A model generated the notes under the pieces. That model was not told the DNA's origin. It ran no database searches and saw nothing but the letters and a program-made list of their open reading frames with translations. A program made the translations under genes and the position numbers. 64,000 nucleotides of DNA from contig NZ_JACNMF010000002.1 of NCBI RefSeq assembly GCF_014270105.1, positions 372,001-436,000 on the forward strand, read 5' to 3'. This DNA comes from Hyunsoonleella aquatilis (GTDB taxonomy: Bacteria; Bacteroidota; Bacteroidia; Flavobacteriales; Flavobacteriaceae). Positions 26,501-33,142 of this stretch are shown here, piece by piece (position 1 is the stretch's first letter; each line of letters starts with the position of its first letter).

Positions 26501-27932
26501 TGGTCGCAATTAGTTTGACATCATGCTTTTTGGCCAGCTTTATCAATGTTGGGTTTACCCGATTTTCATCCTCCTGATTGTGGCGCATAAGCTCCACATA
26601 TAAATCTTCCCCAAACTCGTTTTTCCACCAAATGAGTGCTTCTTCGGCTTGACTTTCGCCAATGTTTAAGACTTTGCTTGGCACTTCACCATATAAATTC
26701 CCGGTCAATACAATTAGGTCTTCTTTGTATTGTTGAATCAACTTTTTATCGATTCGAGGCAAATAGTAAAACCCGTCCACAAAGGCGTGGGACGACAGTT
26801 TTGCCAGATTGTGGTAGCCATTTTTATTTTTCGCCAACAGGACAATTTGATAGCCATTATCCTTTCGGGTTTTATCGGTATGGTCTTCGCAAACAAAAAA
26901 CTCACAACCTACGATAGGCTTAATTAGTTTTGCATCGGTAGCTTCACCTTTTTCTTCAGCTTCGGCAATTTTATCTTTGATACCACTATTAACGCGATTG
27001 ACAGCATTCACAAAGTGAAAAGCCCCCATCATGTTGGCATGGTCTGTCAATGCCACCGCCGGCATATGATGTTCTGCCGCCGCATTCACCAAATCTGCAA
27101 CGCTCATAGTGGATTGCAATACTGAGAATTGCGAATGGTTGTGCAAATGGACAAAATCAACATCAGCTAAATCCGATGCGTTTTGTTTGATATCTTCCGA
27201 AGAAATTGCAGACTTTGCTTTTTCAATACGCTCCCTGATTTTGGCACTTTCCTTTTTAAGGTTGATGTGCTTTAAACCGATAGTTTGAATCGTTCCGGGA
27301 TTGGCCTCCTTGAAATTCTGGAAATAATCAGGCTCAACATCCAATTGGTTTTTGGTGTACTCACCCAAACGCACCAATTCCAAAAAGCAACGCGTTGTAG
27401 CCTCTACATCCGCCGTAGCGTTATGCGCTTCGGCAAAAGGAGCATTGAATAAATGCTCGTGCAATTCCGTCAGTGTGGGCAATTTAAATTTGCCATATCG
27501 TCCACCCGGAATTTGACACAACTGGGCAGTATGTTCTGTACAGGTATCCAAAACGGGCAATTCCTGCAAATTGTTTTCTAAACTTTCCCGGACAAACTCT
27601 GCGCCCATGATGTTCAAATCAAACTTCAAATTCTGCCCAACGACAAATTTCGTTTTACCTAAAACTTCGTTGAACTTTTCCAACACCTCCGCCAAAGGCA
27701 CACCTTTTTCTTGAGCCAATTCCGTAGAAATACCGTGAATTTTTTCGGCATCATAAGGGATATTAAACCCATCGGGTTGTATCAAATAATCCTGATGACC
27801 AATGCAATTCCCCATGGCATCGTGCAACTGCCATGCAATTTGAATACATCTTGGCCAGTTGTCAACATCGGTAATCTGCGCATCCCAGCGCTTAGGCAAA
27901 CCCGTGGTTTCAGTATCGAAAATTAAATACAT
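23547..27932 (-). CDS. dnaE: DNA polymerase III alpha subunit with fused N-terminal proofreading exonuclease
   Basis: A 1461-residue replicative polymerase. Residues 1-190 are a DnaQ/epsilon-type DEDDh exonuclease: DTET at 6-9, NLKFDLNIM, and HNATADVEAT as ExoIII. A PHP domain begins near residue 258 (FVHLHNHSQFSVLQ), and the family-C palm carries PDIDIDFDDEGRG. Helix-hairpin-helix and OB-fold regions follow in the last third (FGGVVTDVQHRVSKQGKGW). Standard DnaE lacks the exonuclease, so about 300 residues are extra. It would carry out both synthesis and proofreading in one chain. The start is the ATG at 27932. Confidence 0.95.
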   Translation of the reverse strand: MYLIFDTETTGLPKRWDAQITDVDNWPRCIQIAWQLHDAMGNCIGHQDYLIQPDGFNIPYDAEKIHGISTELAQEKGVPLAEVLEKFNEVLGKTKFVVGQNLKFDLNIMGAEFVRESLENNLQELPVLDTCTEHTAQLCQIPGGRYGKFKLPTLTELHEHLFNAPFAEAHNATADVEATTRCFLELVRLGEYTKNQLDVEPDYFQNFKEANPGTIQTIGLKHINLKKESAKIRERIEKAKSAISSEDIKQNASDLADVDFVHLHNHSQFSVLQSTMSVADLVNAAAEHHMPAVALTDHANMMGAFHFVNAVNRVNSGIKDKIAEAEEKGEATDAKLIKPIVGCEFFVCEDHTDKTRKDNGYQIVLLAKNKNGYHNLAKLSSHAFVDGFYYLPRIDKKLIQQYKEDLIVLTGNLYGEVPSKVLNIGESQAEEALIWWKNEFGEDLYVELMRHNQEDENRVNPTLIKLAKKHDVKLIATNNTYYKSQEDANAHDILLCVKDGEKQATPIGRGRGYRYGLPNQEYYFKSSEEMKALFRDVPEAILNVQEVVDKVEAFQLARDVLLPAFDIPDEFKHEEDLADGGKRGENAYLKHLVYEGAKKRYGEPLSEEVKERLDFELNVIENTGYPGYFLIVEDFIREARNMDVSVGPGRGSAAGSVAAYCLWITNIDPLKYDLLFERFLNPDRISMPDIDIDFDDEGRGRVMDYVIEKYGANQVAQIITYGTMAAKSSIRDTARVLDLPLFEADRLAKLIPNMSKLNKIFGLDEKELGKKFRAEDVEKINELLNISEGGGLEAKTVNTARTLEGSVRNTGIHACGVIITPDDITKFVPVATAKDSDLYVTQFDNSVVESAGLLKMDFLGLKTLTLIKDTVKIVKAKHGIQLDPESFPLDDEKTYQLFQRGETVGVFQYESPGMQKHLRDLKPTVFEDLIAMNALYRPGPMEYIPSFVRRKHGDEEIQYDLPAMEEYLQETYGITVYQEQVMLLSQKLADFTKGEADVLRKAMGKKQIAVLAKMKPKFIEQASANGHDAKVLEKVWKDWEAFASYAFNKSHSTCYAWIAYQTAYLKAHYPAEYMAAVLSNNMNDIKQVTFFMEECKRMKLDVLGPDVNESYYKFSVNKDGAVRFGMGAIKGVGHGAVMTIVENRKKDGHYKSIFDLAKRIDLRAANKKAFENLALAGGFDGLGDTHRAQYFHDDGDGITFLEKAIKYAQKYKENENSAQVSLFGESSDVQIPEPQVPPCEEWGTMEKLSKEREVVGVYISGHPLDDFNTEMDTFCNASVGMFNNLEPYVNRELTFGGVVTDVQHRVSKQGKGWALFTVEDYNDSYEFRIFGEEYLKFRHFLMQNNFVFVKTFVREGWTNKETGKKGDPRLQFNNFQLLHDVMESYAKKLSIQLDINDLSDQKIIVLKELLHLHPGNQALNFVVYDNREKMKLSMPSRKQKVKVCQELLNELTDRDVRFKLN

Positions 27933-28117
27933 ACGAAATGATTATGCGTTGATTCGTTTAATCGTGGATTCGAGAAAAACGAGCATATAAAAATAGGTAG
28001 AATTTCTACTTTTCTAAAGGGGAGTTATGAAGAGTTGTGAACAAACTAGTTTTGACCGGTTTCGCATTAATAACTTTTGAAAGCATGCACAAAATGAAGT
28101 ATGGCTTTTCATATCGT

Positions 28118-28864
28118 CTAAATTATTCCGTTTTTAATGCAAAAAGACATAAGCTCATGTGTACTATGACATCGGCTCTTTTTGAATATATTTTTTCTGT
28201 GCGTGGAAACCGTGTGGTAACTAATATTCAACTTTCTTCCAATTTGCCTGCTATTGAACCCTTTATGGATCAAACCAATAATTTGTTTTTCCCGAGAAGT
28301 AAAAAAATCCACGAACTCATTTCGTATCGAATTATTGAAATCTTCAACATTAATCCCGTCCAAATGAATATCCCATTCTACTTTGTCGTTATTACTAATA
28401 AAAGAAATATCGGTGAGTAAAGAAAAATTACTCACCAACCGCCCCTGACTGTCAATTTCATAGGCCGTTGAACGTCTTAAAACTTTCAAATACGAGCCGT
28501 CTTTCTTTTTTAACCTATAGGTCAGATTAAGAAATGGGCGTTCTCCCGAAACATTCTCTCTTACACTTTGTTCAACAGCCCCTTTTACGATACGATTAAC
28601 GAACTTTGCATCATCAGGATGCAAATATTTTAGGACTAAATCAAAAACAAAGTCTTTTTCTGTATACCCAAGCATTTCTTCAACACCCCTCAAATATGTC
28701 ATTTTTAAGGTTTGCCAATCCATGACATACAGGCATTGCTTCCCTTTAATCAAAGGGATGTTTTTTATGCCTTCGAAACAAAGCTTCCTAGATTTCACCC
28801 CTTGCAATTCGTCAGAAACGTCAGCAATAAACTCGGAAATATCAATACCATAATCTGGCACCAT
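28118..28864 (-). CDS. PAS-domain LuxR-family regulator
   Basis: A 248-residue one-component regulator. The N-terminal part has a PAS fold: YVMDWQTLKMTYLRGVEEMLGY, LKYLHPDD and a PAC-like YRLKKKDGSYLKVLRR strand (quoted in short form). The C-terminus is a LuxR/GerE helix-turn-helix starting FFTSREKQIIGLIHKG, with NISYHTVSTHRKNIFKK as recognition helix. It shares its layout with the protein at 4540-5238. It sits between dnaE and the first ferritin-like gene; near-palindromic sequence at 29107-29130 could be its binding site. Confidence 0.85.
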   Translation of the reverse strand: MVPDYGIDISEFIADVSDELQGVKSRKLCFEGIKNIPLIKGKQCLYVMDWQTLKMTYLRGVEEMLGYTEKDFVFDLVLKYLHPDDAKFVNRIVKGAVEQSVRENVSGERPFLNLTYRLKKKDGSYLKVLRRSTAYEIDSQGRLVSNFSLLTDISFISNNDKVEWDIHLDGINVEDFNNSIRNEFVDFFTSREKQIIGLIHKGFNSRQIGRKLNISYHTVSTHRKNIFKKSRCHSTHELMSFCIKNGII

Positions 28865-29004
28865 ACTTTTAATTTAAATATTAAAACATGTAGTTTTTAA
28901 AGGGTATCTGTTGAACCTTTGAAGCCTTAAAACAACTCAAAAAATGCTCCCATCCCTCTTCATTGATATATTAGCTATGGAAAATTACTAAAAAAAACTT
29001 CAAA

Positions 29005-29043
29005 CAAAAAAAGTGCCCCACACCAAACGGCGAGGAAGCACTT
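29005..29043 (-). terminator. Orphan intrinsic terminator
   Basis: On the minus strand AAGTGC pairs with GCACTT and is followed by seven T. The nearest gene end upstream already has its own terminator at 29147-29186, so this one may end a small RNA. Confidence 0.55.
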
Positions 29044-29146
29044 CGCTAAATTCTCCCTAAGAACTAATTAATAGCGGGGTAAAACTACAAACCACATGAG
29101 TAACATAAAATACCTAATATTGGGTATTTTGAATCTCGTATAAAGT

Positions 29147-29186
29147 AAAAAAAGAACAGCCCTCCCAATATAATCGGGAGGACTGC
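29147..29186 (-). terminator. Terminator of the first ferritin-like gene
   Basis: On the minus strand AGCAGTCCTCCC pairs with GGGAGGGCTGTT, followed by C and seven T. It starts 28 bp after the stop codon at 29214. Confidence 0.9.
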
Positions 29187-29213
29187 TACCTACTTAACCT
29201 AAATAATGTCTAT

Positions 29214-29663
29214 TTATGACACTAATTCTTCGTGTACTTTTACAGAATTAATAGTAGCTTGAATGGCACTTTTTTGCTTAAACAGCAATGCATCGATACT
29301 CGCTGGAAGATTTCTTTCTTTCAGTATATCGTAGTACGCATCTAAACTTTTTTCTTCACCACGGATAACTTCTTCAATTATTGCAACCTCATCATTTGAG
29401 GAGAATAAGGTTTTCAGATCCATCCAGTTTCTGTGTACTAAACCTTTAAAACTGCCGGAGTCCTTTGGTTCCTCTCCAAATCTTCGAATTTCCGTCTTAA
29501 TTTCGCTGGCAAATTCTGCACGCTCAGACGCCATTCTATCAAAAAACTGCTTTAACGTATGGCTGTCTACATTTTCAGCAGCGCTTCTATAGCCTTTTTC
29601 AGCGTCATAATTCTTGATTAACAATTCATTTAAATTTTTTGAAATCTTTTCAGTGTACTTCAT
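29214..29663 (-). CDS. PA2169/DUF2383-type ferritin-like four-helix-bundle protein, paralogue 1
   Basis: About 149 residues from the ATG at 29663. It has four long amphipathic helices with motifs shared by its neighbours: LNELLIKNYDAEKGY, FFDRMASERAEFASEIKTEI (in parts) and a final HEELVS. This matches the PA2169/DUF2383 family of ferritin-like bundles, whose function is unknown. The usual ferritin di-iron ligands (ExxH pairs) are only partly present, so metal binding is uncertain. Two paralogues follow at 31402 and 32100 on the same strand, and a conserved sequence at 29763-29803 lies about 100 bp upstream. Confidence 0.8.
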   Translation of the reverse strand: MKYTEKISKNLNELLIKNYDAEKGYRSAAENVDSHTLKQFFDRMASERAEFASEIKTEIRRFGEEPKDSGSFKGLVHRNWMDLKTLFSSNDEVAIIEEVIRGEEKSLDAYYDILKERNLPASIDALLFKQKSAIQATINSVKVHEELVS

Positions 29664-29762
29664 ATTATCATTTTCATTTTTAAATTTCAATAATTTCTTT
29701 TAAGATGCTTATTGTTTCACATCTATCGATAACAGTATAACAGATACGAAGGGCAATGTCAA

Positions 29763-29803
29763 GTTTTTTAACAGTTTTTAGCAGTATTCATAGGACTTTA
29801 ACA
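29763..29803 (-). promoter_or_regulatory. Shared upstream element of ferritin-like genes, copy 1
   Basis: Read on the minus strand the block contains TGTTAAAGTCC, TGCTAAAAACTGTTAAAAAAC and an AATA centre (quoted in pieces). It matches the block at 31938-31977 at about 33 of 40 positions, and both lie roughly 80-100 bp upstream of paralogous genes. Confidence 0.5.
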
Positions 29804-30057
29804 GTTAAGGCTTTTCGTGTTAACATTTAAAGAACGGTAGTAGTTAAAGTGGAATGCAAAATAAAAAACACTTTAGTTAATACCGGATGTCCACAGAACT
29901 ATAACTAAAATTTTATTGACGGCTAAAAAGAATAACAATATTTCAGTCTTTAAAACCATCAATTCAAACCAACGGGCTTTCTTTCTTGATATAAAAACAC
30001 CTCATCCTGTTTGTTTATTATTTTAGGGAAAACACTGGTAATTAAGAAATAATCAAT

Positions 30058-30065
30058 TATATTTG
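30058..30065 (+). promoter_or_regulatory. rpsP promoter -7 element
   Basis: TATATTTG fits the Bacteroidota consensus TAnnTTTG and is followed by GCGCC, giving a leader of about 42 nt before the rpsP start codon. A clear -33 TTG is not seen. Confidence 0.55.
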
Positions 30066-30112
30066 CGCCCTCATTAATAACCGAGGTCGGGAACCTCAAA
30101 CAATTAATTATT

Positions 30113-30631
30113 ATGCCAGTAAAAATTAGATTACAAAGACACGGTAAAAAAGGGAAACCTTATTATTGGATCGTAGCAGCAGATGCACGATCAAAAAGAG
30201 ATGGTAGATACCTAGAAAAATTGGGTGCCTACAATCCAAACACGAACCCTGCAACAGTAGAACTTGACGTTGACGGTGCTGTAAAGTGGCTACAAAATGG
30301 TGCGCAACCAACCGATACGGCCAGAACTCTTTTATCTTACAAAGGTGCTTTATTGAAAAATCATTTAGCAGGTGGAGTAACAAAAGGGGCTTTGACCGAA
30401 GAGCAGGCTGAGGAAAAATTCAAAGCTTGGCTAGATGAAAAAGAAGCTAAAATCCAAGCGAAAGCTGACGGACTATCTGAAGCAGAAGCCAAAGCCAAAG
30501 CTGAAGCATTGGCCGCTGAAAAAGCAGTTAACGAAGCAAGAGTTGCTGCAGCTGTTCCTGTTGCTGAAGAAGACGCTACTGAGGATGATGCTCCTGTTGC
30601 GGAAGCTGAAGCATCAAACGAAGAAGAATAG
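30113..30631 (+). CDS. rpsP: 30S ribosomal protein S16 with long C-terminal extension
   Basis: A 172-residue protein. The first 80 residues are a standard S16 core ([33 protein letters not shown]). Typical bacterial S16 ends near residue 80-90; here about 80 more residues follow, rich in Ala, Glu and Lys and ending in an acidic tail. Such tails are seen in other Bacteroidota S16 proteins. S16 assembles early in the 30S 5' domain. A terminator follows, and rimM lies 175 bp downstream. Confidence 0.97.
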   Translation: MPVKIRLQRHGKKGKPYYWIVAADARSKRDGRYLEKLGAYNPNTNPATVELDVDGAVKWLQNGAQPTDTARTLLSYKGALLKNHLAGGVTKGALTEEQAEEKFKAWLDEKEAKIQAKADGLSEAEAKAKAEALAAEKAVNEARVAAAVPVAEEDATEDDAPVAEAEASNEEE

Positions 30632-30654
30632 AAATTTATTTTTTTATACTTTTA

Positions 30655-30679
30655 GTCCCGCCCTTTGGCGGGATTTTTT
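30655..30679 (+). terminator. rpsP terminator
   Basis: TCCCGCC-CTTT-GGCGGGA followed by seven T, 24 bp past the rpsP stop codon. Confidence 0.92.
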
Positions 30680-30701
30680 TATACAAAAAGATTTCCTTTT
30701 G

Positions 30702-30791
30702 TGTCATCCTGCCCCGATAACTTTCGGGATTGTTTCAGGATCTCACTTTAGAATTATGTTTATGAGATGCTGAAATAAATTCAGCATGACA
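30702..30791. repeat. Dispersed inverted repeat between rpsP and rimM
   Basis: The ends TGTCATCCTG and CAGCATGACA are inverted. Inside are CCCGATAACTTTCGGG (30713-30728) and GATGCTGAAATAAATTCAGCA. A related half, GATGCTGAAACAAGTTCAGCA, lies upstream of greA at 53740-53760. Its presence separates two genes that are normally cotranscribed. Confidence 0.75.
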
Positions 30792-30806
30792 AACCATTAA
30801 TTTGTC

Positions 30807-31331
30807 ATGAAAAAAGAAGATTGCTTTTACCTAGGTAAGATCGTAAAAAAATACAGTTTTAAAGGCGAGGTTTTAGCAAAATTAGACACCGACCAGCCAG
30901 AACTTTATGAAAATTTGGACGCCATTTTTTTAGAACTGCGCAATAATCTGGTACCATTTTTTGTGGAGCATTCGCAACTGCATAAATCAGAATTGTTGCG
31001 ATTGAAGTTTGAAGATGTGGACACCGAAGCAGATGCTGATTCTATTCTTAAAAGCGAACTATACTTACCTTTAGAACTTCTCCCAAAATTGGAAGGCAAT
31101 AAATTCTACTTTCATGAAATTATCGGCTTCACCATAGTGGATAAAAATTTTGGTGAAGTGGGCGTTGTAAAGTCGGTTAACGATACCACGGCCCAAGCTC
31201 TTTTTGAAGTGGACAGAAACGGTCTTGAAATTCTTATCCCCATGAACGACAAGTTTATCAAGAAGGTGGATAGAGAAAATAAAAACATTGTTGTTGAAAC
31301 CCCAGAAGGTCTCATCGATTTGTATTTATAA
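30807..31331 (+). CDS. rimM: 16S rRNA processing/maturation factor RimM
   Basis: A 174-residue protein with the two-domain RimM layout: an N-terminal beta-barrel starting YLGKIVKKYSFKGEVLAKL (in part) and a C-terminal PRC-barrel with FHEIIGFTIVDKNFGEVG and LEILIPMNDKFI. It binds S19 and assists maturation of the 30S head. It follows rpsP as usual, but with a terminator and a repeat between them, so it must have its own promoter or rely on read-through. Confidence 0.95.
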   Translation: MKKEDCFYLGKIVKKYSFKGEVLAKLDTDQPELYENLDAIFLELRNNLVPFFVEHSQLHKSELLRLKFEDVDTEADADSILKSELYLPLELLPKLEGNKFYFHEIIGFTIVDKNFGEVGVVKSVNDTTAQALFEVDRNGLEILIPMNDKFIKKVDRENKNIVVETPEGLIDLYL

Positions 31332-31348
31332 TTCTCTTTTTTCAAAAT

Positions 31349-31383
31349 AAAAAAGCCAACCCGAATTAGGCCAGCTTATTATC
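31349..31383 (-). terminator. Terminator of second ferritin-like gene
   Basis: On the minus strand AAGCTGGCC pairs, through several G-T wobbles, with GGTTGGCTT, followed by TTTTATTTT. It lies about 20 bp past the stop codon at 31402. Confidence 0.65.
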
Positions 31384-31401
31384 GACAAGTCTGTCAAACT
31401 T

Positions 31402-31851
31402 TTATGCCACTAAGGCTTCCTTTACTTCAATGGTGTTTATCGTTTTTTGCATTTTATCCCTTTGCTCAATAAGCACTTTGCATACAGACAAGGGCAAGTG
31501 CCTTTCCTGTAAAACAACGTTGTAAGCTCCAATAGTCAATTGCTCAATATTGCTTACTTGTTGCAATAATTCAATATCCTCTTCTTTTCCAATCATGCTT
31601 TTGATTTTCATCAAAATACGTTTGTACATTCTACCTACTCCCTTATATTCCACAGGCTCAAAACCAAAATTTTCTATTTCACCTCTAAGCACCCTATTGA
31701 ATTCGTTACGCACAAAACCAGCGTTTCTAAAAAAGGTTTTCAAACTTTCACCTTGAACATGCCTAAGCACTTCGTGGTATATCTCTTCAACCTCGTAATT
31801 TAAATGCAATAAGCTATTCAAATGTGCCATATTTTTTTCTAAATGTCTCAT
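31402..31851 (-). CDS. PA2169/DUF2383-type ferritin-like protein, paralogue 2
   Basis: A 149-residue four-helix bundle from the ATG at 31851. Shared features with paralogues 1 and 3 are LNSLLHLNYEVEEIY, LKTFFRNAGFVRNEFNRVLRGEI (in parts) and IEQRDKMQKTIN near the end. Sequence divergence between the three is high, so this is not a recent triplication. It lies between rimM (convergent) and paralogue 3, has its own terminator and its own copy of the upstream element at 31938-31977, and so is probably an independent transcript. Confidence 0.78.
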   Translation of the reverse strand: MRHLEKNMAHLNSLLHLNYEVEEIYHEVLRHVQGESLKTFFRNAGFVRNEFNRVLRGEIENFGFEPVEYKGVGRMYKRILMKIKSMIGKEEDIELLQQVSNIEQLTIGAYNVVLQERHLPLSVCKVLIEQRDKMQKTINTIEVKEALVA

Positions 31852-31937
31852 ATTCAAAGTTTTTATAAATTAAACATATCAACAGAGATACTATTTAATA
31901 TACGCCCAAAAGTGGAAAACCGTATATTTACCCTAGC

Positions 31938-31977
31938 GTTTTTAACATTTTTTAGCACTATTTATGACATTTTAACG
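31938..31977 (-). promoter_or_regulatory. Shared upstream element of ferritin-like genes, copy 2
   Basis: Read on the minus strand it contains CGTTAAAATGTCATAAATAG and TGCTAAAAAATGTTAAAAAC, aligned with copy 1 at 29763-29803. A weaker relative with the same GTTAAAAA and CACTAAAA words lies at about 32671-32715, upstream of paralogue 3. Confidence 0.5.
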
Positions 31978-32034
31978 AGGTAAATGTTAAAAACTACCCA
32001 TTAACAGGACTTCAACTTATCAGTACTGATCCCC

Positions 32035-32074
32035 AAAAAAAAAAAAAGCACCCAATACATGTGTATTGAGTGCC
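32035..32074 (-). terminator. Terminator of third ferritin-like gene
   Basis: On the minus strand GCACTCAATAC pairs with GTATTGGGTGC, followed by twelve T. It lies 26 bp past the stop codon at 32100. Confidence 0.92.
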
Positions 32075-32099
32075 AATAAGTATTAAAGTATTCGGCAGA

Positions 32100-32576
32100 T
32101 TAGCCGTTTGAAGCTAAGCGTGGTTGTGCAGATGTTAAGCCGTCCTTATATCTCATAAGGCTTATGGACGAACCAATAATCTGTTTTTGTTTCTCCAGCA
32201 AATTTGCTAAACTTTCCTGAAACTCAAAACTGTTCAACACCCTATTGTATTGTGCCACGCATGCACTCTTAAGTCTGTTAATCTCATTGAACAAGGCGCG
32301 GGGGTTTTTGGAAGCAAGTACCTTCTTAAAATCAGGCCAATTGATTTTAGTTTTGGAATCTATAGTATCGGAGAAATTTGGAGCACCACCTAATAATCTA
32401 ATCTCTGCTCCCAAATACCTACAAAACTCATTCCGCTCAAAGGCCCTTGCCCTGAAAAACTGTTTTAATTCTTCATTTTCAGCGGACTCCAGAGCTTCTA
32501 AATAAGCCCTTTCTGCGTTGTGGTTAATCACCAAGAGTTGATTGAGTTGCCTGATTTTTTGAGTTTGTTGCACCAT
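32100..32576 (-). CDS. PA2169/DUF2383-type ferritin-like protein, paralogue 3
   Basis: A 158-residue four-helix bundle. It keeps the family pattern LNQLLVINHNAERAY, LKQFFRARAFERNEFCRYLGAEIRLLGG (in parts) and LLEKQKQIIGSSI. It starts at the ATG at 32576. A strong own terminator separates it from paralogue 2, so the three genes look separately transcribed although all face the same way. The function of the family is unknown; stress-related expression is common for such genes in other bacteria, which is inference here. Confidence 0.78.
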   Translation of the reverse strand: MVQQTQKIRQLNQLLVINHNAERAYLEALESAENEELKQFFRARAFERNEFCRYLGAEIRLLGGAPNFSDTIDSKTKINWPDFKKVLASKNPRALFNEINRLKSACVAQYNRVLNSFEFQESLANLLEKQKQIIGSSISLMRYKDGLTSAQPRLASNG

Positions 32577-32768
32577 AGTCTTAAGTATTTATTAGTTGTT
32601 TATAGTTTTGTTTTGTTCAATTAGTTTGAGAAAAGCCCAAACAAGTTATAAAAAAATTTCATAATAAATGCGCTTTATCGGATATTTTAGTGTTTTATAG
32701 CGATTTTTAACATTGATATACGACTAAATGTATATTAAAGTAAGAAATATATTATAAAAATAATTTCT

Positions 32769-33012
32769 TTTCAGTTCAAACAATTTAGGGTGGCCCAAGA
32801 CCGATGTGCCATGAAAATTGGAGCCGACAGCGTATTATTGGGAGCCTGACCTCTGTTGTTGGAAATCCGTTCTCTATTTTAGGTATTGGAGCAACCGTCG
32901 GAGTTATTGCTTTAATGTTGGCCCAAAGAAGTTCTTCTCAAATTATTGATGCTATTGAAATTGATGCTGATGCTTACAAGCAATGCGTGGATAATTTTGA
33001 GCAGTCGCCATA
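32769..33012 (+). pseudogene. trmN6: Remnant of tRNA1(Val) A37 N6-methyltransferase gene (trmN6/yfiC)
   Basis: The frame at 32769 encodes [26 protein letters not shown] and runs into TGA at 32847 (quoted in part). The next frame then continues with TSVVGNPFSILGIGATVGVIALMLAQRS. Together these are the N-terminal third of the YfiC/TrmN6 methyltransferase. One base is missing in the expected GCC TGG ACC, the SAM motif reads GIGATVGV instead of DIGAGTGV, and a TAG at 33010 replaces the usual Trp codon. No start codon and no C-terminal two thirds are found. It is clearly dead. Confidence 0.85.
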
Positions 33013-33142
33013 GAGGTGCTACTTATAAAAAACGAAGAATAGCCCTTTGAAACTAATAAAATTACCCAAAAACTCAAAGGCGTTCATCATACCCAGATGA
33101 CAACAAAGGCATGTCTTCAATCTGTCCAATTGATATTTCAGA

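Larger units (their letters stand above)
28865..29213. other. 349-bp region with two terminators and a possible small RNA
   Basis: No protein gene is supported. It holds the terminator of the ferritin-like gene (29147-29186), a near-palindrome of AAAATACC and GGGTATTTT arms (29107-29130), and a second intrinsic terminator at 29005-29043 that no annotated gene explains. A short transcript from about 29100 down to 29005 on the minus strand is possible. Confidence 0.4.
29664..30112. other. Divergent regulatory region between ferritin-like gene and rpsP
   Basis: No gene is seen in 449 bp. The left half holds the shared upstream element of the ferritin-like genes (29763-29803). The right end holds the rpsP promoter (-7 box at 30058-30065) and a short 5' leader with a GAGGT/ACCTC hairpin at 30083-30097. 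Confidence 0.6.

Noticed and set aside
28037-28420. A 127-codon frame opposite the PAS-LuxR gene
   Set aside because: It is antisense to the conserved LuxR helix-turn-helix and has no homology.
32804-33013. Open frame of 69 codons taken as an intact small gene
   Set aside because: Its C-terminal two thirds match an internal piece of TrmN6 and the missing N-terminal piece is in another frame just upstream, so it is part of a pseudogene.
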